Positions 1-8,475 of a stretch of DNA of 64,000 nucleotides are shown here, in pieces. The notes under the pieces are model-generated. The model searched no databases and was not told where the DNA came from. It saw nothing but the letters and a program-made list of their open reading frames with translations. Positions within the stretch are counted from its first letter, which is position 1, and every line of letters starts with the position of its first letter. This stretch comes from Cerasicoccus sp. TK19100 (GTDB lineage Bacteria > Verrucomicrobiota > Verrucomicrobiia > Opitutales > Cerasicoccaceae): positions 496,001 to 560,000 of the forward strand of contig NZ_JAPWDU010000001.1 of the NCBI RefSeq assembly GCF_027257155.1. Direction: 5' to 3'. The translations under genes and the position numbers were made by a program.

Positions 1-2
1 TG

Positions 3-632
3 GCCGCTGGTGAAATTGGCCGCTTAGAGGGGATTCTCCTATTGGCTGGCGCGGCGGGCTACTTGTTTTTCATGGTGATGCAGGCCAAGCGCTCGGGCCC
101 CGAAGAGACGACCGAGATTGGCGAGGAACTGGCCGACGAGCTCAAGGACCCCATCGATTCGATGGGCAAGTGCCTGCTGTTTATCATCGTGGGTTCGGTA
201 TTTTTGGCGATTGGCGCAGAAATGCTGGTGGGCAGCTCAGTGCAGATCGCGACCCGACTGGGCGTCAGCGAAGTATTAATCGGCCTGACCCTGGTAGCCC
301 TCGGCACGAGCCTGCCGGAGCTGGCGGCCTCGGCTGCTGCGGCCTTGCGCAAGCAGAGCGATATTATCGCGGGTAACATTGTCGGCTCGAATATCTTTAA
401 CATGCTGCTTATCGGCGGCTCGGTCTCCACGTTCTTTCCGTTGCAGGTGGAGCGCCGGTTGTTCGTGATTGAGTTTCCCTCGATGGTCCTGCTCACACTG
501 CTGCTGTGGTTTGCGTTTTACACCGAGCGCAAGGTGACGCGCCTGGAGGGCGGCTTCCTGGTGACGCTTTATTTCGTGATCATCGGCCTGTCCTCACTCT
601 CGCAGATGGGCAAAATTCTCCCGGGAATCTAA
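3..632 (+). CDS. Calcium/sodium antiporter (YrbG/CaxA-like), 5'-truncated by the window edge
   Basis: This is the C-terminal half of a cation/Ca2+ exchanger, an inner-membrane protein that swaps Ca2+ for Na+ or H+. The frame is open right to the window edge, so the apparent start at base 42 (TTG) is internal. Visible are a short acidic cytoplasmic loop (EETTEIGEELADELKDP) and then the second alpha-repeat of the family, with the motif GTSLPELAAS and the downstream GNIVGSNIFN. These conserved acidic and Asn residues line the ion path in the family. Three or four hydrophobic segments follow to the C terminus. The family call is firm; the ion specificity is inferred from family knowledge. Confidence 0.9.
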   Translation, partial: AAGEIGRLEGILLLAGAAGYLFFMVMQAKRSGPEETTEIGEELADELKDPIDSMGKCLLFIIVGSVFLAIGAEMLVGSSVQIATRLGVSEVLIGLTLVALGTSLPELAASAAAALRKQSDIIAGNIVGSNIFNMLLIGGSVSTFFPLQVERRLFVIEFPSMVLLTLLLWFAFYTERKVTRLEGGFLVTLYFVIIGLSSLSQMGKILPGI

Positions 633-731
633 TCCGTATGGCCAAAGGTGGCGGTATTTCTTTGATTTAGGCTGGCATGAGGCGTAACTTTTGTTACAAC
701 CCCGTTCCTACAATCGCCCCCTTTCATTACT

Positions 732-1985
732 ATGCCTTCCGCTGACACCGCCAAGGATACTGCACCCGCCAAAACCGGGACGACTCCGCCGAATAAACCC
801 GAAGAGACCGCCCCACGCCCGCAGGACCTCGAAATTAAAGACGCCCAGCTGATCTTTAACGCTGTCTGGCAAGAACTGGAAAGTGAGCACGGTCGCGAGA
901 ACCTGATCTTCCCGCGTGAGATCCACTGGCTCAATGGTGCCCCCGGCGCGGGTAAAGGCACCCATACGCGCACGCTGATGGTGTACCGCGATTTTACCGA
1001 GCAACCTATCGTCGTTAGTGAGCTGCTCAAGAGCCCCGAGGCCAAGAAGCGCATCGACGCCGGCATGCTCGTGGGGGACAAAGAGGTGACGTTACTCGTC
1101 TTTCATCGACTGCTTGACCCGCGTTACCAGAGCGGGGTGGTGGTCGACGGCTACCCGCGTTCGAAGGTGCAGGTGGAGTGTTTGAAGCTGCTCTACCGCA
1201 GGCTGAATGAGCTGCGCTCCGAGTATCGTGAGACGATGTTCAGCACGCGTTTTCAAAAGCCGCAGTTTCACATCATTGTGCTCTTCATTGAGGAGGATGA
1301 GAGCATTAAGCGCCAGCTGCTGCGCGGGGTAAAGGCTCGCGAGCACAACCGCGAGGTCGAGGCCTCGGGCATGGGCGAACTCAAGGAAATCCGTAAGACG
1401 GACTTGGATGAGGACGCTGCGCGTCGCCGCTACCGGACGTTCAAGGACGTTACCTATGACGCCCTAAAGTCGCTGCGCGAGGTCTTCCACTACCACTACG
1501 TGAACGCCTTTGGCTCGATCGACGCCGTCCGTGAGCGCGTCATCCGGGAGCTCCAGTATCAGAGCACGCTGGAGCTGGAGCAGGAAACATTCGATACGCT
1601 TTCACACCTGCCACTGTCTAGCCAGATCATCATGCATGCGCGGCAAGAGCTGGTGAAGCGGCTCGATAGCTATCAGCAGCAGGAGGGCGATGTTTTCTGC
1701 GAGGTCGTGAGGCTTGTTGGTGACAAGTTTATGCCGATCATTGAGCGGCACTCGATCTCGGGCTACGCCATCGTCAACAGTGAGCATCAGGTGTTTAACC
1801 ACCCGCTGGCCACTGCCATGTTGCTCGACATATTTTCCGAGCGTGGCTACCACGCCACGGTAGACATCCAGTTCGAGGAAATTCCGCACAAGATCGACCC
1901 CAAGACCTTTAAAATTGAAACCCGCAAGAAGCGTGTCGTGCGCATTCATGTGCGTTTCCCGGGCTCGGAAATTCGTCGCGGATAA
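732..1985 (+). CDS. Adenylate-kinase-like nucleoside monophosphate kinase with an extra C-terminal domain
   Basis: This cytoplasmic P-loop kinase probably transfers phosphate between nucleotides. After a Pro/Thr-rich extension of about 60 residues, the adenylate-kinase P-loop GAPGAGKGT lies at residues 69-77. The NMP-binding signature DGYPR starts at residue 139, where typical adenylate kinases have DGFPR. A helical, Arg-rich lid-like section follows. Adenylate kinases are about 190-220 residues, but this protein has 417. Roughly the last 120 residues (from about 295) form an additional domain that I do not recognise. The ATG at 732 is the first in-frame start. The stop overlaps the next start (TAATG), so the two genes are probably co-transcribed. 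Substrate specificity is not evident. Confidence 0.8.
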   Translation: MPSADTAKDTAPAKTGTTPPNKPEETAPRPQDLEIKDAQLIFNAVWQELESEHGRENLIFPREIHWLNGAPGAGKGTHTRTLMVYRDFTEQPIVVSELLKSPEAKKRIDAGMLVGDKEVTLLVFHRLLDPRYQSGVVVDGYPRSKVQVECLKLLYRRLNELRSEYRETMFSTRFQKPQFHIIVLFIEEDESIKRQLLRGVKAREHNREVEASGMGELKEIRKTDLDEDAARRRYRTFKDVTYDALKSLREVFHYHYVNAFGSIDAVRERVIRELQYQSTLELEQETFDTLSHLPLSSQIIMHARQELVKRLDSYQQQEGDVFCEVVRLVGDKFMPIIERHSISGYAIVNSEHQVFNHPLATAMLLDIFSERGYHATVDIQFEEIPHKIDPKTFKIETRKKRVVRIHVRFPGSEIRRG

Positions 1986-2569
1986 TGAAGCGCTGGTTGG
2001 CATTTCTTTTCTTGTTTAGTGCAGCGTTGGCAATGGCCGACGTGCCGATGAACGACTGCAAACTGACGGCACCGGTATCGGCTCTGTCGTTGACCCCGGC
2101 CCAGCTCAAGCCGTATCAACAGGGCAACCAGGCCGTGCTTAACGTACAGGGGCTGATCTTTCCGGCGGGAACCGACAAGACCATTGATGCCGAGCCGACG
2201 GACGAAACTGACACCGCCTTGCGTGCGGCCATTAATTACCACCGCAGCATCAAAACGCAGGGAGCCGAGCAGATTGCCACTTACTGGCATCCGGCGATGC
2301 AACCCATGAAGCTCCAGCAGTTGAACCAGCCCGGCGTGATGCAGTCGACCAAGGAACTATACGCCAACACCGACTCCGTCGAGCTGCTGGGCATGCTGAA
2401 GCTCAATGGCCGCGAGGTAGTCTTCATCCGCCACGCAGGAAAGACGCAGGCCTATATCACCGTCGAGAGCAATGGCCAATATTACTTGGTCAGTGACCCG
2501 GGTTTGACGCCACAGGTTAGCATCGCGATTGCCGCCTTCGACCGTGGCACGGCGACGATGACGAGGTAG
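1985..2569 (+). CDS. Secreted hypothetical protein
   Basis: This 194-residue protein begins with a clear signal peptide: MKRW, then a run of Leu/Phe/Ala ending near AMA. It is therefore probably periplasmic or outer-membrane facing. I see no catalytic motif. The middle part resembles small secreted proteins that form a compact alpha/beta fold, but I cannot assign a family. Its ATG overlaps the stop of the kinase-like gene by one base, so translational coupling is likely. It has two Cys-poor, Gln- and Thr-rich stretches and no membrane segment beyond the signal. Confidence 0.75.
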   Translation: MKRWLAFLFLFSAALAMADVPMNDCKLTAPVSALSLTPAQLKPYQQGNQAVLNVQGLIFPAGTDKTIDAEPTDETDTALRAAINYHRSIKTQGAEQIATYWHPAMQPMKLQQLNQPGVMQSTKELYANTDSVELLGMLKLNGREVVFIRHAGKTQAYITVESNGQYYLVSDPGLTPQVSIAIAAFDRGTATMTR

Positions 2570-2672
2570 AAGTGCTGATTCATTGGCGAACCTTGCGCTT
2601 TTACCGCTTACATTTGTCGTCATTATAACGATTTTCCTTTTCCCCGCTGGGTGATTGTTGTTCGCTGGCTAG

Positions 2673-3791
2673 ATGGATCCTCGTTACCTTGATCTCGCCA
2701 AAGTCCTGACTTCGTTTTCCACCAAGCTCAAGCGCGGTGAAAAGGTGCTAATCGACGCCTACAACATCCCGGAGCAATTCGTGCTGGCGCTGTGCCGCGA
2801 GGCTCGCCGCCGTAAAGCCCAGCCCTTTGTGGCTCTGCGTGATTCCCGTGTGCTGCGTGAGCTGATCGTTGGCGGAACCGAAGAGGAGTTTACCGCCGTG
2901 GCAGATTTCGAGATGCACCGCATGAAGCAGATGGATGCTTACATCGCGGTGCGCGGCAGTGATAATATTTTTGAAAGCTCCGATGTGCCGCCCGCTCAAA
3001 TGCAGGCCTACATGAAGGCCATGCGCCCGGTGCTCAATTATCGTGTCAACGAAACCAAGTGGGTCGTGCTGCGCTGGCCGACGCCCTCCATGGCGCAGCA
3101 GGCGTTGATGGCCACGGAATCCTTTGAAGACTTCTTTTTCCGCGTATGCACGTTGGACTATGCCCGCATGAAGCCCGGCATGAACGCGCTGAAGCGCCTC
3201 ATGGAACGCACGGATAAAGTGCACCTGAAGGGACCTGGCACCGACCTGCGTTTCTCGATCAAAGGCATCCCGGCAATCACCTGTGGCGGCCAATACAACA
3301 TCCCGGACGGTGAGGTTTTTACGGCTCCGGTCAAGGACTCCGTGGAAGGCGAGATCACCTACAATGCGCCGACGGTTTACCAGGGGGTGTCGTTCGACAA
3401 CGTATATTTCAAGTTCGCGAAGGGACGCATTATCGAGGCCAAGGCCAGTGGCAACGAGGACAAGCTCAACGCGATCCTCGACAGCGACGCCGGCGCGCGT
3501 TTCATCGGTGAGTTTGCCATCGGCTTCAACCCGCACGTGCTTAACCCGATGCGCGACATCCTTTTCGACGAAAAGATTGCCGGTTCATTCCACTTTACGC
3601 CGGGGCAGGCCTACGAACAGGCTGACAACGGTAACCGCTCGCAAGTGCACTGGGACCTCGTTAATATTCAGCGCCCGGAGTGGGGTGGCGGCGAGATTCA
3701 CTTCGACGATAAAGTCATCCGCGAAGACGGCATCTTCATCCCGAAGGCATTGCATAAGCTGAACCCGGATTACTTGCTGGGCAGCGATTAG
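2673..3791 (+). CDS. M29-family metallo-aminopeptidase (AmpS-like)
   Basis: This cytoplasmic dinuclear-metal aminopeptidase removes N-terminal residues from peptides. The 372 residues match the family's usual length of 370-410. The N-terminal domain opens with [20 protein letters not shown], typical of M29. The C-terminal half holds the metal-binding region: [23 protein letters not shown] and the closing HWDLV region, which together supply the Glu, His and Asp ligands expected in the family. The ATG at 2673 is the natural start. It stands alone, between the secreted protein upstream and a candidate terminator downstream. Peptide specificity is not predictable. Confidence 0.88.
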   Translation: MDPRYLDLAKVLTSFSTKLKRGEKVLIDAYNIPEQFVLALCREARRRKAQPFVALRDSRVLRELIVGGTEEEFTAVADFEMHRMKQMDAYIAVRGSDNIFESSDVPPAQMQAYMKAMRPVLNYRVNETKWVVLRWPTPSMAQQALMATESFEDFFFRVCTLDYARMKPGMNALKRLMERTDKVHLKGPGTDLRFSIKGIPAITCGGQYNIPDGEVFTAPVKDSVEGEITYNAPTVYQGVSFDNVYFKFAKGRIIEAKASGNEDKLNAILDSDAGARFIGEFAIGFNPHVLNPMRDILFDEKIAGSFHFTPGQAYEQADNGNRSQVHWDLVNIQRPEWGGGEIHFDDKVIREDGIFIPKALHKLNPDYLLGSD

Positions 3792-3817
3792 TGATAATCT
3801 GCTAGGTGTTTTTACAG

Positions 3818-3845
3818 GCGCTTATGAGTAGAAGCGCTCATTTTT
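3818..3845 (+). terminator. Candidate Rho-independent terminator after the aminopeptidase gene
   Basis: GCGCTT (3818-3823) pairs with AAGCGC (3832-3837) across an 8-base loop. A TCA trinucleotide and five T residues (3841-3845) follow. The stem is short, so termination is plausible rather than certain. Confidence 0.45.
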
Positions 3846-3924
3846 GAGTGGTCATACAGGCTTTCTGTGGTTATCTTCGAGTCAACTCGTAGTTCAACCC
3901 TAGTAATCAATCGAAAGCTCCAAT

Positions 3925-4416
3925 ATGTTCACTAGAATCGCATACATTAGTGAAGCGACTTGTGCCATGGATGATCAAGCACTCAAGGATCTCGCCGAGC
4001 AATCTTCTCAAAAAAACCGCAAAATTGAAATCACCGGTTATCTTTACTTCTGCCGCAATCGGTTTTTTCAGTATATTGAAGGGCCACGCGAAGCATCCTT
4101 ACAGTTGATGGATGTTATCCGGGCGGATGCGAGGCATACGGTGAAGGAAGAGCTGATGATTCATGGTCAGCCTAAGCGGCTATTCCCCGGCTGGAACCTC
4201 CGCTGGCTTCGGCAAATGGAGCTCCATGCGCTGCATTTGGAGCATACTATCTCTGACTTCATGGGCGGTAAACTCGCGTTTCGAGACATTGCATACTGGG
4301 AGCAGCGCATCTGGGAAATGATTTCCCAATTGGCCGAAAACCAACAACAGATTCCCGTAAAGACCGGGCCGATTGGATCCAGCAACATTCGACGAATTCT
4401 GGACTCCGAACTTTGA
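3925..4416 (+). CDS. BLUF-domain blue-light sensor (stand-alone)
   Basis: The N-terminal ~95 residues form a BLUF domain, which binds FAD and senses blue light. The expected photocycle residues are visible. Tyr7 lies in IAYIS, Asn31 in KNRKIEITG, Gln49 in FFQYIEG and Trp90 in FPGWNLRW. The semi-conserved Met two residues after the Trp in AppA-type proteins is Leu92 here. A helical tail of about 65 residues follows, rich in aromatic and charged residues, with no output domain. Such short BLUF proteins usually act by protein-protein contact. It converges on mreD, with six bases between the stop codons. Its partner cannot be deduced. Confidence 0.88.
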   Translation: MFTRIAYISEATCAMDDQALKDLAEQSSQKNRKIEITGYLYFCRNRFFQYIEGPREASLQLMDVIRADARHTVKEELMIHGQPKRLFPGWNLRWLRQMELHALHLEHTISDFMGGKLAFRDIAYWEQRIWEMISQLAENQQQIPVKTGPIGSSNIRRILDSEL

Positions 4417-4422
4417 TTGCGG

Positions 4423-4947
4423 CTACTGAGGCGGCGCATCCGTTCGCGGATCAGAGCCGGAAAAGAGCATCAGTCCGTATTGCAGATCGAGGAACCAACT
4501 GCCTACGGGATAGATCAGCAGTGCGGAGAACAGGGTGTCCATCAGCACGCGCTGAGTGTAATAGCTGCTGTCGGCATCGGGCGCGAGTAGTATACTTTGC
4601 CCAAGCATAAGCAGCGTATTGACGACCATGATGGACGTCAGCAACTGCAGGCGCTGGAATCGGCGAAGCTGGCTGCTGAAATTCCGGAAAATTACGTAGC
4701 CCGTGCCAAAGATGACGAGAAAAGGCGTCATATTGCCGCTGTAGGGCGCGGCGTAGAACAAGGCAGTGGCAAAGCAAAGCAGCAGCCCCCAGCGTGGCGG
4801 CGTGTGCAGCGCGGGCAGTAGCACGAGCAGCGCGGGAAGGCTCAGGTATATCCCAAATTGCGCGGAGGCGTCATTGACGAGGCGGAGCAGGGCGATCAGG
4901 AGCAGATTGCTGATCAGGAAAAGCGGCCAGCGTAAATCAACCTCCAT
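4423..4947 (-). CDS. mreD: Rod shape-determining protein MreD
   Basis: MreD is the small integral-membrane member of the MreBCD elongasome, which guides lateral wall synthesis. This 174-residue protein has about five hydrophobic segments and little else, as in the family. Sequence conservation in MreD is weak, so much of the evidence is position: its ATG lies inside the end of mreC (11-base overlap), downstream of mreB and mreC on the same strand. The C terminus ends in a short charged tail (SGSDPRTDAPPQ). Confidence 0.82.
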   Translation of the reverse strand: MEVDLRWPLFLISNLLLIALLRLVNDASAQFGIYLSLPALLVLLPALHTPPRWGLLLCFATALFYAAPYSGNMTPFLVIFGTGYVIFRNFSSQLRRFQRLQLLTSIMVVNTLLMLGQSILLAPDADSSYYTQRVLMDTLFSALLIYPVGSWFLDLQYGLMLFSGSDPRTDAPPQ

Positions 4948-5803
4948 CGTCGGCCTCCGCGGACTCGTGTTGCGCCGTCAGCTCCTGCTCAAACGGGATG
5001 ACAACCGCCACCTCTCGCAATGCCGAGAGCTGTGGGCTCAGGCGAACAGACCCTTTTTGGAAATAGCCATCCGAGCCGGGCTCTAGCGCGGTGATTTCGC
5101 CAATGGTAAGGCCTGCCGGGAAAATGCCGCCGAGTTCAGAGGAGACCAGCTTACGTGGCTCGGCCGGGGTCACCGTGATGGTAGGGGGCACGTTCAGTGC
5201 CTCGCCACGGGGCGGGCTAAAGGGCGGATTCACCACGCCCAGATAGGTTACCGGTGCAGCCTCGCCCACGACGTTAGCCGCCATGCGAAAGCCCGGGCTG
5301 CTGACCAGCTCTACGGTCGCGGTGTAGGCATGGACCTCTCGTATGCGGCCCACGACGCCCCCGTTGTAAATGACCGCCGCACCTACGGGTATGTCATAAT
5401 TCTTCCCCTTGCGAATGATCATCTGGTGCCACCAGGCTGAGATGTCGCGCTGCGCCACACGGGCGACCTCATAGCGAAACTCCGGCCGTGAGGGCAGGTT
5501 GAGCAGGCTTTCCAGGCGCGCGATCTCAGCTTCCTTGGTTTGGTTTTCCTGTTGGGCGACCTGGTAGCGGGCGTTGAGCCGCGATAGGTCGCGCCCGGCC
5601 TCAATGAGCTCGTTGTCGGAGCGTGTGCGCAGCGCCCAATATGTCTGCAAGTCCTTGGCGTAGCCTTGGGCGGCAATTATCGGTGCCTGAAACTCGTAAA
5701 ACGCATCCTGTCCAAACCGCTTGATCACGACCGGTGTCAGCGCCCAAATCGCCAGAAACAACAACAGCACCAATATGGGCTTTAGCTGGCGAAGGAGTTT
5801 CAT
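4937..5803 (-). CDS. mreC: Rod shape-determining protein MreC
   Basis: MreC is a bitopic inner-membrane protein whose periplasmic part links MreB to the wall-synthesis enzymes. The 288 residues show one N-terminal membrane segment (PILVLLLFLAIWAL), then a coiled-coil stretch (about residues 50-100) rich in Arg, Glu and Gln. The beta-rich MreC core follows, with the family-like IRKGKNYDIPVGAAVIYNG and GVVGRIREV. The acidic C-terminal tail (ESAEADDGG) is typical of poorly conserved ends. It overlaps mreD by 11 bases. A repeat element separates it from mreB. Confidence 0.9.
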   Translation of the reverse strand: MKLLRQLKPILVLLLFLAIWALTPVVIKRFGQDAFYEFQAPIIAAQGYAKDLQTYWALRTRSDNELIEAGRDLSRLNARYQVAQQENQTKEAEIARLESLLNLPSRPEFRYEVARVAQRDISAWWHQMIIRKGKNYDIPVGAAVIYNGGVVGRIREVHAYTATVELVSSPGFRMAANVVGEAAPVTYLGVVNPPFSPPRGEALNVPPTITVTPAEPRKLVSSELGGIFPAGLTIGEITALEPGSDGYFQKGSVRLSPQLSALREVAVVIPFEQELTAQHESAEADDGG

Positions 5804-5811
5804 TGGGGAAG

Positions 5812-5960
5812 ATTAAAGTGAGCAAATGAAAAATTAAAGATGCATGATGCTGGATGGCTGGCCAACATCATTGGGCAATGCTGGCCCATACCGCGCATTC
5901 AGTGAGCGCAAGAAAACCAAGGTCCTCAAGCCCTTTAATTTTTAATTTGCTCACTTTAAT
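5812..5960. repeat. Inverted-repeat element between mreB and mreC
   Basis: A 28-base AT-rich sequence at 5933-5960, ending in TTTGCTCACTTTAAT, occurs in inverted orientation at 5812-5839 with one mismatch. About 93 bases lie between the arms. A third copy, identical over all 28 bases, stands at 13656-13683. The arrangement looks like a small non-autonomous element (MITE-like) or a very long hairpin in the mreB-mreC messenger. The spacer contains no open frame of note. Confidence 0.75.
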
Positions 5961-5972
5961 TTAGTGAATCCG

Positions 5973-6995
5973 CTACGCGGAATCACGCAACCACCAGCTC
6001 AAGTCCTGGAGAACGATGCCGGTGCCGTTGGCAACGGCGGATAGCGGGTCTTCGGCCAAGATCACTGGCAGGCCGGTGGCTTCGCTGATGAGCTTGTCCA
6101 GGTTGCGGATCATGGAGCCGCCGCCCGCAAGCACGATGCCACGGTCGACGAGGTCTGCGGAAAGTTCCGGCGGGCAACGCTCCAGCGCGCTGCGGACCAC
6201 CTCGATAATGGAGTTAAAGACGTCGGCCAGTGCCTCACGGATTTCCTGCGAGGTGATGTGCAATGTTTTCGGCAAACCAGCTACGGAGTCGCGGCCCTTG
6301 ACTTCCATGGTCAGCTCTTCTTCGAGCGGATAGGCCGAGCCAACACGAATCTTGATTTCTTCCGCCGTGCGCTCACCGATCATCAGGTTGTAAGCGCGCT
6401 TCATGTAGGCGATGATTGCGTTATCCATCTCGTCGCCACCGACGCGGAGAGAGCGGGTAAAGACGACACCGGCCAAAGAAATAATTGCCACTTCCGTCGT
6501 GCCACCACCGATGTCTACAATCATGTTGGCGGCGGGTTCTTCGATCGGCAGGCCAACGCCAATGGCGGCGGCCATCGGCTCTTCGAGCAACAGCACTTCA
6601 CGGGCACCGGCATGGATGGCGGACTCTTTCACCGCGCGGCGCTCGACTTCGGTGATCCCACTGGGAACCGCGATGACGACGCGGGGTGGGACAAATTTGG
6701 TGTTGTGCGCAACCTTCGTAATGAAGTGGCGCAGCATGGCCTCGGTGATCTCAAAGTCGGCGATCACACCGTCTTTCATCGGGCGAAGAGCGGTGATGTT
6801 TCCCGGGGTTCGGCCGAGCATTCGCTTCGCTTCGATACCGACGGCGCGGACCTTCTTGGTATTGTTATAAACGGCGACGACGGACGGCTCGCGGAGGACA
6901 ATGCCCTTGTCGCGGACGAATACGAGGGAGTTGGCCGTTCCTAGGTCAATCCCGATATCGTTTGAGAAAAAGTTCAGCACGACCGATCTAGGCAT
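5973..6995 (-). CDS. mreB: Rod shape-determining protein MreB (bacterial actin)
   Basis: MreB forms ATP-dependent membrane-bound filaments that direct wall elongation. The actin-fold phosphate and adenosine motifs are present: [15 protein letters not shown] near the start, [16 protein letters not shown] in the middle and [13 protein letters not shown] towards the end. I place the start at the ATG at 6995 ([15 protein letters not shown]), giving 340 residues, the usual MreB length. The frame also extends to a TTG at 7025. The N terminus is followed directly by [10 protein letters not shown] as in other MreBs. It is the first gene of mreBCD. Confidence 0.95.
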   Translation of the reverse strand: MPRSVVLNFFSNDIGIDLGTANSLVFVRDKGIVLREPSVVAVYNNTKKVRAVGIEAKRMLGRTPGNITALRPMKDGVIADFEITEAMLRHFITKVAHNTKFVPPRVVIAVPSGITEVERRAVKESAIHAGAREVLLLEEPMAAAIGVGLPIEEPAANMIVDIGGGTTEVAIISLAGVVFTRSLRVGGDEMDNAIIAYMKRAYNLMIGERTAEEIKIRVGSAYPLEEELTMEVKGRDSVAGLPKTLHITSQEIREALADVFNSIIEVVRSALERCPPELSADLVDRGIVLAGGGSMIRNLDKLISEATGLPVILAEDPLSAVANGTGIVLQDLSWWLRDSA

Positions 6996-7127
6996 ATTGC
7001 GCGCCCGCTTGTCAAAAATAAACAACGGGTAAACAAGGGTTTAGGCAAAATATATACCCTAGTTTTGCGGTTTTAGTTCATTTATCGGAGGGCAATCCCG
7101 CTGAGCAGGATTGTCCTCTGGCAAAAT

Positions 7128-7796
7128 CTAAAAGCCCGATAAGCTGTCTGGTGCTTTTTCGTTTTCGCGCTCTTGCTTGGTCTTGTTGAGGTGGCGGTCG
7201 ATTTCCAGGAGGAAAACCGTCACGGTGTCACCAGCAGAGTCGGCCAGGACTTCGAGGTCGTTGCGATAATAGCCGTGGGGCATGAAGGGCTCGTAGTCAT
7301 CGGGGTATTTCTCCTTGGGCAGCTTGCCTGCGGTCCAACTGGAGTTGCCCTGGTTGCGGGCCAGCAGGCCGTTGACTTCGGCATTGGTCACGTTGCCGGA
7401 CTTTTTGTAGGCTTCCAGGACGGACTTGCCCTTGTGATAAACCACGAAATACAGCCAGCCATCGGGGTTGTCGATAGGCTTACCGTTCTTTTGAACTAGC
7501 TTGCTCTCGTAGGCGCGCTCTCCGCCGATCGTCTTGTAATAGATGCCGATGGAGAGGTCCAAATTGTCATGGACGACCAGCTCGCCGCGTGAATCAATGG
7601 TCAGGACGGCGTCGCGAAACTTGGTCTGATTGATATAATGACGCATCAGCGCTTCGTCGTCGATCACCAGGCCTTGGTTGCGATCGGTCACCCGGCGCTC
7701 GATGGTGGAGCGGCTTTCGCCAATGCGGGCTTCGGCGCAAATTGCGGTAGTGATCAGTGTAAAAACGAGGAATGTGCGGGTGAGGTAACCAAGCAT
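7128..7796 (-). CDS. Secreted hypothetical protein
   Basis: The 222-residue product begins with a signal peptide (MLGYLTRTFLVFTLITTAICAEA) and is otherwise soluble and charged. It ends in a Lys/Glu-rich tail. It repeatedly describes single beta strands with aromatic residues (GWLYFVVYHKGKS), and I recognise no enzyme motif. It lies upstream of mreB on the same strand, about 130 bases away, but nothing ties it to cell shape. No family is assigned. Confidence 0.7.
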   Translation of the reverse strand: MLGYLTRTFLVFTLITTAICAEARIGESRSTIERRVTDRNQGLVIDDEALMRHYINQTKFRDAVLTIDSRGELVVHDNLDLSIGIYYKTIGGERAYESKLVQKNGKPIDNPDGWLYFVVYHKGKSVLEAYKKSGNVTNAEVNGLLARNQGNSSWTAGKLPKEKYPDDYEPFMPHGYYRNDLEVLADSAGDTVTVFLLEIDRHLNKTKQERENEKAPDSLSGF

Positions 7797-7893
7797 AATG
7801 GATTGAATTATGGAGAAAAAAAGACTTTGGCAAGCTTGAGACTTTTGCCGGGATTGCGTTGACGGGGTGGTTGTGGGTGATTAGATTGGTTGT

Positions 7894-8163
7894 ATGATTG
7901 AGAGGCAAGGCAGTTGGCAGCGATCATTGGCAGGATATTGCCTGATCGCCACGTCCACGACGCTTTGGCTTATCGCGCCGCTGCCCTGGTGGATACCGGA
8001 AACGAGCTTTGCAACGAAGTTACTGTCAGGACTGCTCTTGATATCACTTGCGGAGCTAAGCTTCCACGGTGGTCTGCAATGCCTGGCACCTGACGAGGCC
8101 GAGCACTTCCATCGCTGGAATTGCCTCAAGCGCGGCTTTCGTCGGCTGATGGGGACGCATTAG
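7894..8163 (+). CDS. Small hypothetical membrane protein
   Basis: This 89-residue frame has an ATG start and two hydrophobic stretches, around GYCLIATSTTLWLIAPLPWW and KLLSGLLLISLAE. A basic, His/Cys-containing tail follows. It is the only frame on this stretch with membrane-protein character; the overlapping minus-strand frame lacks any recognisable feature. It diverges from the secreted-protein gene at 7128. No family is recognised, and the gene is supported mainly by its composition. Confidence 0.5.
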   Translation: MIERQGSWQRSLAGYCLIATSTTLWLIAPLPWWIPETSFATKLLSGLLLISLAELSFHGGLQCLAPDEAEHFHRWNCLKRGFRRLMGTH

Positions 8164-8246
8164 AGGCCGCCATTAAAGGCTACCCCTGGCCTCCATGGAG
8201 TTTGCCTAAGTGTGTCGTGCCTCGAAACGTATGGTGTAATGTGTCT

Positions 8247-8310
8247 GTTTGCCCCTAGGTTTCGCGTCAGTTTACCTATGAGCCGGCTGTCGCGAAAGGT
8301 AGGGGCAAAC
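8247..8310. repeat. Imperfect inverted repeat, 20-base arms
   Basis: The arm at 8247-8266 begins GTTTGCCCCTA. It pairs with 8291-8310, which ends TAGGGGCAAAC, with two central mismatches and a 24-base loop. It lies next to, but does not share sequence with, the larger repeat that follows. Confidence 0.65.
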
Positions 8311-8320
8311 TCAACACTTG

Positions 8321-8414
8321 AAGGTAGGGCGCAGCTTACAAGCAAGCCATTGTTGTAGAGTGGCAACGAAACCATCTGACAGAAGCGGCTTGCTTGTAAG
8401 CTGCGCCCTACCTT
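8321..8414. repeat. Perfect 28-bp inverted repeat (REP/MITE-like)
   Basis: The arm 8321-8348 starts AAGGTAGGGCGCAGC. Its exact reverse complement is at 8387-8414. The loop is 38 bases. The arms are GC-rich and longer than any ordinary terminator stem. The element lies between convergent 3' ends, the usual home of repetitive extragenic palindromes. Confidence 0.8.
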
Positions 8415-8424
8415 TATACAGAAA

Positions 8425-8450
8425 AGCCCCGGCCATTGCTGACCGGGGCT
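8425..8450 (-). terminator. Rho-independent terminator of the superoxide dismutase gene
   Basis: AGCCCCGG (8425-8432) and CCGGGGCT (8443-8450) form an 8-bp GC stem. In the direction of the dismutase gene the stem is followed by a short T run (TTTTC), some 25 bases past its stop codon. Confidence 0.7.
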
Positions 8451-8475
8451 GAAAATGTATAGTTGGCGCTACAGC

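Larger units (their letters stand above)
8164..8475. other. Gene-free interval filled with hairpin repeats
   Basis: About 310 bases separate the small membrane-protein gene from the convergent superoxide dismutase gene. The interval holds two unrelated inverted repeats (8247-8310 and 8321-8414) and the dismutase terminator (8425-8450). No credible coding frame is present. Confidence 0.7.
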
